Assembly: GCF_001190925.1 (NCBI RefSeq)
Contig: NZ_CP011072.1
Coordinates: 2,108,001 to 2,172,000, forward strand
Length of the DNA stretch: 64,000 nt
Direction of reading: 5' to 3'
Source: Azoarcus sp. CIB
Lineage (GTDB): Bacteria > Pseudomonadota > Gammaproteobacteria > Burkholderiales > Rhodocyclaceae
Position numbers and translations under genes: made by a program. Below are positions 62,037 through 64,000 of this stretch, piece after piece. The notes below the pieces were generated by a model, which did no database searches, was not told where the DNA came from, and worked only from the letters and a program-made list of their open reading frames with translations. How positions within the stretch are numbered: position 1 is the stretch's first letter; each line of letters opens with the position of its first letter.

Positions 62037-63187
62037 TCGCCTGCAGCCCGGATCATGTTGCGGGCGATCACGAGCTGCTGGATCTGGCTCGTGCCCTCGA
62101 AGATGCGGAACAGACGCACGTCGCGGTAGAAGCGCTCGATGCCGTATTCCGCAAGATAACCCGCGCCGCCGAAGATCTGCACGGCACGGTCGGCGACGCG
62201 GCAGCACATTTCCGAAGCGAAGAGCTTGGCGCACGCGGCTTCCGTGCCGACGTCCAGACCGTCGTCGCGACGGCGTGCGGCATCCAGCACCATGTTGCGC
62301 CCGGCATAGATCTCGGCCTTGCTGTCGGCCAGCATCGCCTGGATCAGCTGGAATTCGGCGATCTGCTTGCCGAACTGCTTGCGCTCGAGCGCATAGCGCA
62401 GCGCGTCGTCGAGCATGCGCTCGGCCACACCCACGCACACCGCGGCAATGTTGATGCGCCCCTTGTCGAGCACCTTCATCGCGGTCTTGAAACCGACTTC
62501 CTCGCGCCCGCCGATCAGGTTCGTTGCCGGCACGCGGCAGTCCTCGAAGATCACGTCGCAGATGTGCGCGCCCTTCTGGCCCATCTTCTTGTCGATGGGG
62601 CCGAGCGACAGGCCCGGCGTGCCCTGCTCGACGATGAAGGCCGAAATTCCATGCGCCCCTTTGGCGTCCGGATTCGTGCGCGCCATCACCGTGAAGATGC
62701 CGGCTTCGGGTGCGTTGGTGATGTAACGCTTCGTGCCGTTCAGCACGTAATGGTCACCGTCGCGGCGCGCGCTGGTGCGCAGGCTGCCGGCGTCGGAACC
62801 GCTGTCGGGTTCGGTGAGCGCGAAGGCGCCGATGATCTCGCCGGTCGCGAGCTTGGGCAGGTAATAGCTTTTCTGCTCGGGCGTGCCGTCGATGACGATA
62901 CCCTGCGCGCCGATGCCGTTGTTGGTGGCGAAGAGGGAGCGGAAACACGGCGAGGTGCGACCGATCTCGAAGGTCGCGAGGACCTCCTCTTCCATCGTCA
63001 GCCCCATGCCGCCGAATTCCTCGGGAATCGACAGCCCGAACAGGCCGAGTTCCTTCATCTCGTCAACCAGCTCCGCGGGGATCTGGTCGGTCTCGGCGAC
63101 GTGCGCCTCCTGCGGCACGAGGCGCTCGCGCACGAAGCGCGAAATCGTGTCGAGAAGAATGTTGAGTGTCTCCTGGTCGCGGATCAT
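62033..63187 (-). CDS. Acyl-CoA dehydrogenase
   Basis: 384 residues from ATG 63187 (GAGAGGG upstream). Family motifs: FGLSIPEEFGGMGL, IIGAFALTEPDSGSDAGSL (FAD binding), TKRYITNAPEAGIF, and catalytic Glu in LFRIFEGTSQIQQLVIARNMI. It removes two hydrogens from an acyl-CoA and needs an electron-transfer flavoprotein, not encoded here. Lying directly downstream of badI, it may act like AliB (cyclohexanecarboxyl-CoA dehydrogenase) or on pimeloyl-CoA. Confidence 0.92.
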   Translation of the reverse strand: MIRDQETLNILLDTISRFVRERLVPQEAHVAETDQIPAELVDEMKELGLFGLSIPEEFGGMGLTMEEEVLATFEIGRTSPCFRSLFATNNGIGAQGIVIDGTPEQKSYYLPKLATGEIIGAFALTEPDSGSDAGSLRTSARRDGDHYVLNGTKRYITNAPEAGIFTVMARTNPDAKGAHGISAFIVEQGTPGLSLGPIDKKMGQKGAHICDVIFEDCRVPATNLIGGREEVGFKTAMKVLDKGRINIAAVCVGVAERMLDDALRYALERKQFGKQIAEFQLIQAMLADSKAEIYAGRNMVLDAARRRDDGLDVGTEAACAKLFASEMCCRVADRAVQIFGGAGYLAEYGIERFYRDVRLFRIFEGTSQIQQLVIARNMIRAAGE

Positions 63188-63250
63188 GTCGTGTTCCCTC
63201 TCCGGGTGTTGATGCAATGTTGTATAGGTGCCGATCGGGCGACGGTCGGA

Positions 63251-63347
63251 CGTAGGGCGGGAGGAGCGCAGCGCATCCCGCCAACCGATCGTCGGGATGT
63301 CGCCACGCCGCTATGGCGGGATACGCTCACGCTTCTCCCGCCCTACG
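63251..63347. repeat. Palindromic intergenic repeat, copy 3
   Basis: A 97-base element with outer arms CGTAGGGCGGGAG and CTCCCGCCCTACG and an inner CATCCCGCCA / TGGCGGGATA pair. It sits between badI and the acyl-CoA dehydrogenase gene, inside what looks like one operon, so it would be present in the mRNA as a long hairpin. Confidence 0.85.
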
Positions 63348-63367
63348 GCGGGCCGTGCAATACCGGC

Positions 63368-64000
63368 TTACTTCTGGTGCTTGCGGAACTCGGGCTTGCG
63401 CTTCTCGCGGAAGGCATTGCCGCCTTCGGCCGACTCGGCCGTCTCGTAGTAGAGCTTGAGCGCGTGCATCGCCAGGCCGCCCATGCCGCGGATCATTTCC
63501 GTATCGACGTTGAACGACTTCTTCGCCAGCGCGATTGCGGTCGGGCTCTTCTCGACGATCTCGTCGCACCACTTCTTCACTTCGGCGTCGAGCTGGTCGT
63601 GCGGCACGACGGCATTGACGAGGCCCATCGCGAGCGCTTCCTGCGCGTTGTAGCGGCGGCACAGGTACCAGATCTCGCGCGCCTTCTTCTCGCCGACCAC
63701 ACGCGCCAGCAGCGCGGTGCCGAAGCCGGGGTCGACCGAGCCGACGCGCGGACCGGCCTGGCCGAGTTGGGCCTTGTCGGAGGCGATCGCGAGGTCGCAG
63801 ATCGTCACGAGCACGTTGCCGCCGCCGATCGCAAAGCCGTTCACGCGAGCGATCACGGGCTTGGAGATGTCGCGGATGGCGCTCTGCACTTCCTCGATCG
63901 GCAGGCCGATCACGCCGCGGCCACCGTAGCCGCCGTCCTGCGTACCCTGGTCACCGCCGGTGCAGAAGGCCTTGTCGCCGGCGCCGGTCAGGACGACCAC
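63368..64000 (-). CDS. badI: BadI, 2-ketocyclohexanecarboxyl-CoA hydrolase (5' end beyond window)
   Basis: The last 210 residues of a crotonase-family protein; about 50 N-terminal residues lie past the right edge. LTGAGDKAFCTGGDQGTQDGGYGGRGVIGLPIEEVQSAIRD, VNGFAIGGGNVLVTICDL, GPRVGSVDPGFGTALLARVVGEKKAREIWYLCRRY and the end EKRKPEFRKHQK match Rhodopseudomonas BadI closely. BadI hydrolytically opens the ring of 2-oxocyclohexanecarboxyl-CoA to give pimeloyl-CoA. The naphthoate synthase MenB is a relative, but the GGDQ and SVDPG forms favour BadI. Upstream genes (badH, badK, aliA) are probably to the right. Confidence 0.9.
   Translation of the reverse strand: MVVLTGAGDKAFCTGGDQGTQDGGYGGRGVIGLPIEEVQSAIRDISKPVIARVNGFAIGGGNVLVTICDLAIASDKAQLGQAGPRVGSVDPGFGTALLARVVGEKKAREIWYLCRRYNAQEALAMGLVNAVVPHDQLDAEVKKWCDEIVEKSPTAIALAKKSFNVDTEMIRGMGGLAMHALKLYYETAESAEGGNAFREKRKPEFRKHQK

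Overview
The window is high-GC, densely coded chromosome from a betaproteobacterium of the Rhodocyclales type (Azoarcus/Aromatoleum/Thauera-like). This is inferred from gene content and protein similarity: an Rnf ferredoxin:NAD+ complex, a BadI ring-cleavage hydrolase with beta-oxidation genes, an Azospirillum-type phenylpyruvate decarboxylase, porin-cytochrome genes, and an aryl-polyene (xanthomonadin-like) pigment cluster of the kind reported from Azoarcus. No rRNA, tRNA, CRISPR array, insertion sequence or phage gene was seen. There are 58 protein genes, two of them cut by the window edges.

Layout. 0-3.4 kb: rnfC (3' end), rnfD, rnfG, rnfE and nth in one operon. 3.4-7.2 kb: a DUF1841 protein, a receiver-histidine kinase, and a MoxR ATPase with its VWA partner. 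7.2-10.6 kb: a MarR regulator, htpG with a consensus sigma-32 promoter, and greB. 10.9-18.2 kb: first arm of the aryl-polyene cluster (ACP, membrane protein, adenylating enzyme, dehydratase, LpxL-like acyltransferase, LolA-like protein, MMPL exporter, polysaccharide deacetylase), with most genes overlapping by 4 bp or less. 18.4-23.1 kb: a decaheme MtrA-like cytochrome, an MtrB-like outer-membrane barrel and a LysR regulator lie inside the pigment cluster. 23.3-31.2 kb: second arm (ketosynthase, ketosynthase-like partner, dehydratase, ketoreductase), then on the minus strand a glycosyltransferase, PlsC-type acyltransferase, MipA/OmpV protein, chorismatase (the likely aromatic starter source) and an odd short-chain dehydrogenase.

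31.4-46.1 kb: ovothiol synthase OvoA, a Pat-type protein acetyltransferase, a CHASE-PAS-GGDEF-EAL protein, a Zn-ribbon protein plus UvrD-like helicase behind a LexA-like box, a DyP peroxidase, a thioredoxin-like protein, an amino-acid dehydrogenase, and a chemotaxis receptor whose sensor domain carries a c-heme motif. 46.5-49.7 kb: a 2-oxoacid dehydrogenase E1alpha-E1beta-E2 operon without E3. 49.7-52 kb: an L,D-transpeptidase and a MepK endopeptidase transcribed divergently from overlapping start codons. 52-56.6 kb: an Lrp regulator divergent from phenylpyruvate decarboxylase, then DUF3025, HAD phosphatase and MocA-like genes. 56.8-64 kb: thiolase, 3-hydroxyacyl-CoA dehydrogenase and enoyl-CoA hydratase, divergent from a PaaY-like protein; then a nitroreductase, an acyl-CoA dehydrogenase and badI (cut by the edge). 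The last group fits breakdown of an alicyclic acyl-CoA through pimeloyl-CoA.

The most unusual arrangement is the pigment cluster split by an outer-membrane electron-conduit pair, flanked by strong palindromes next to lysR. Three related palindromic repeats of about 95 bp sit between genes in the last 9 kb. All function calls come from reading translations and motifs by eye; no database search was run.
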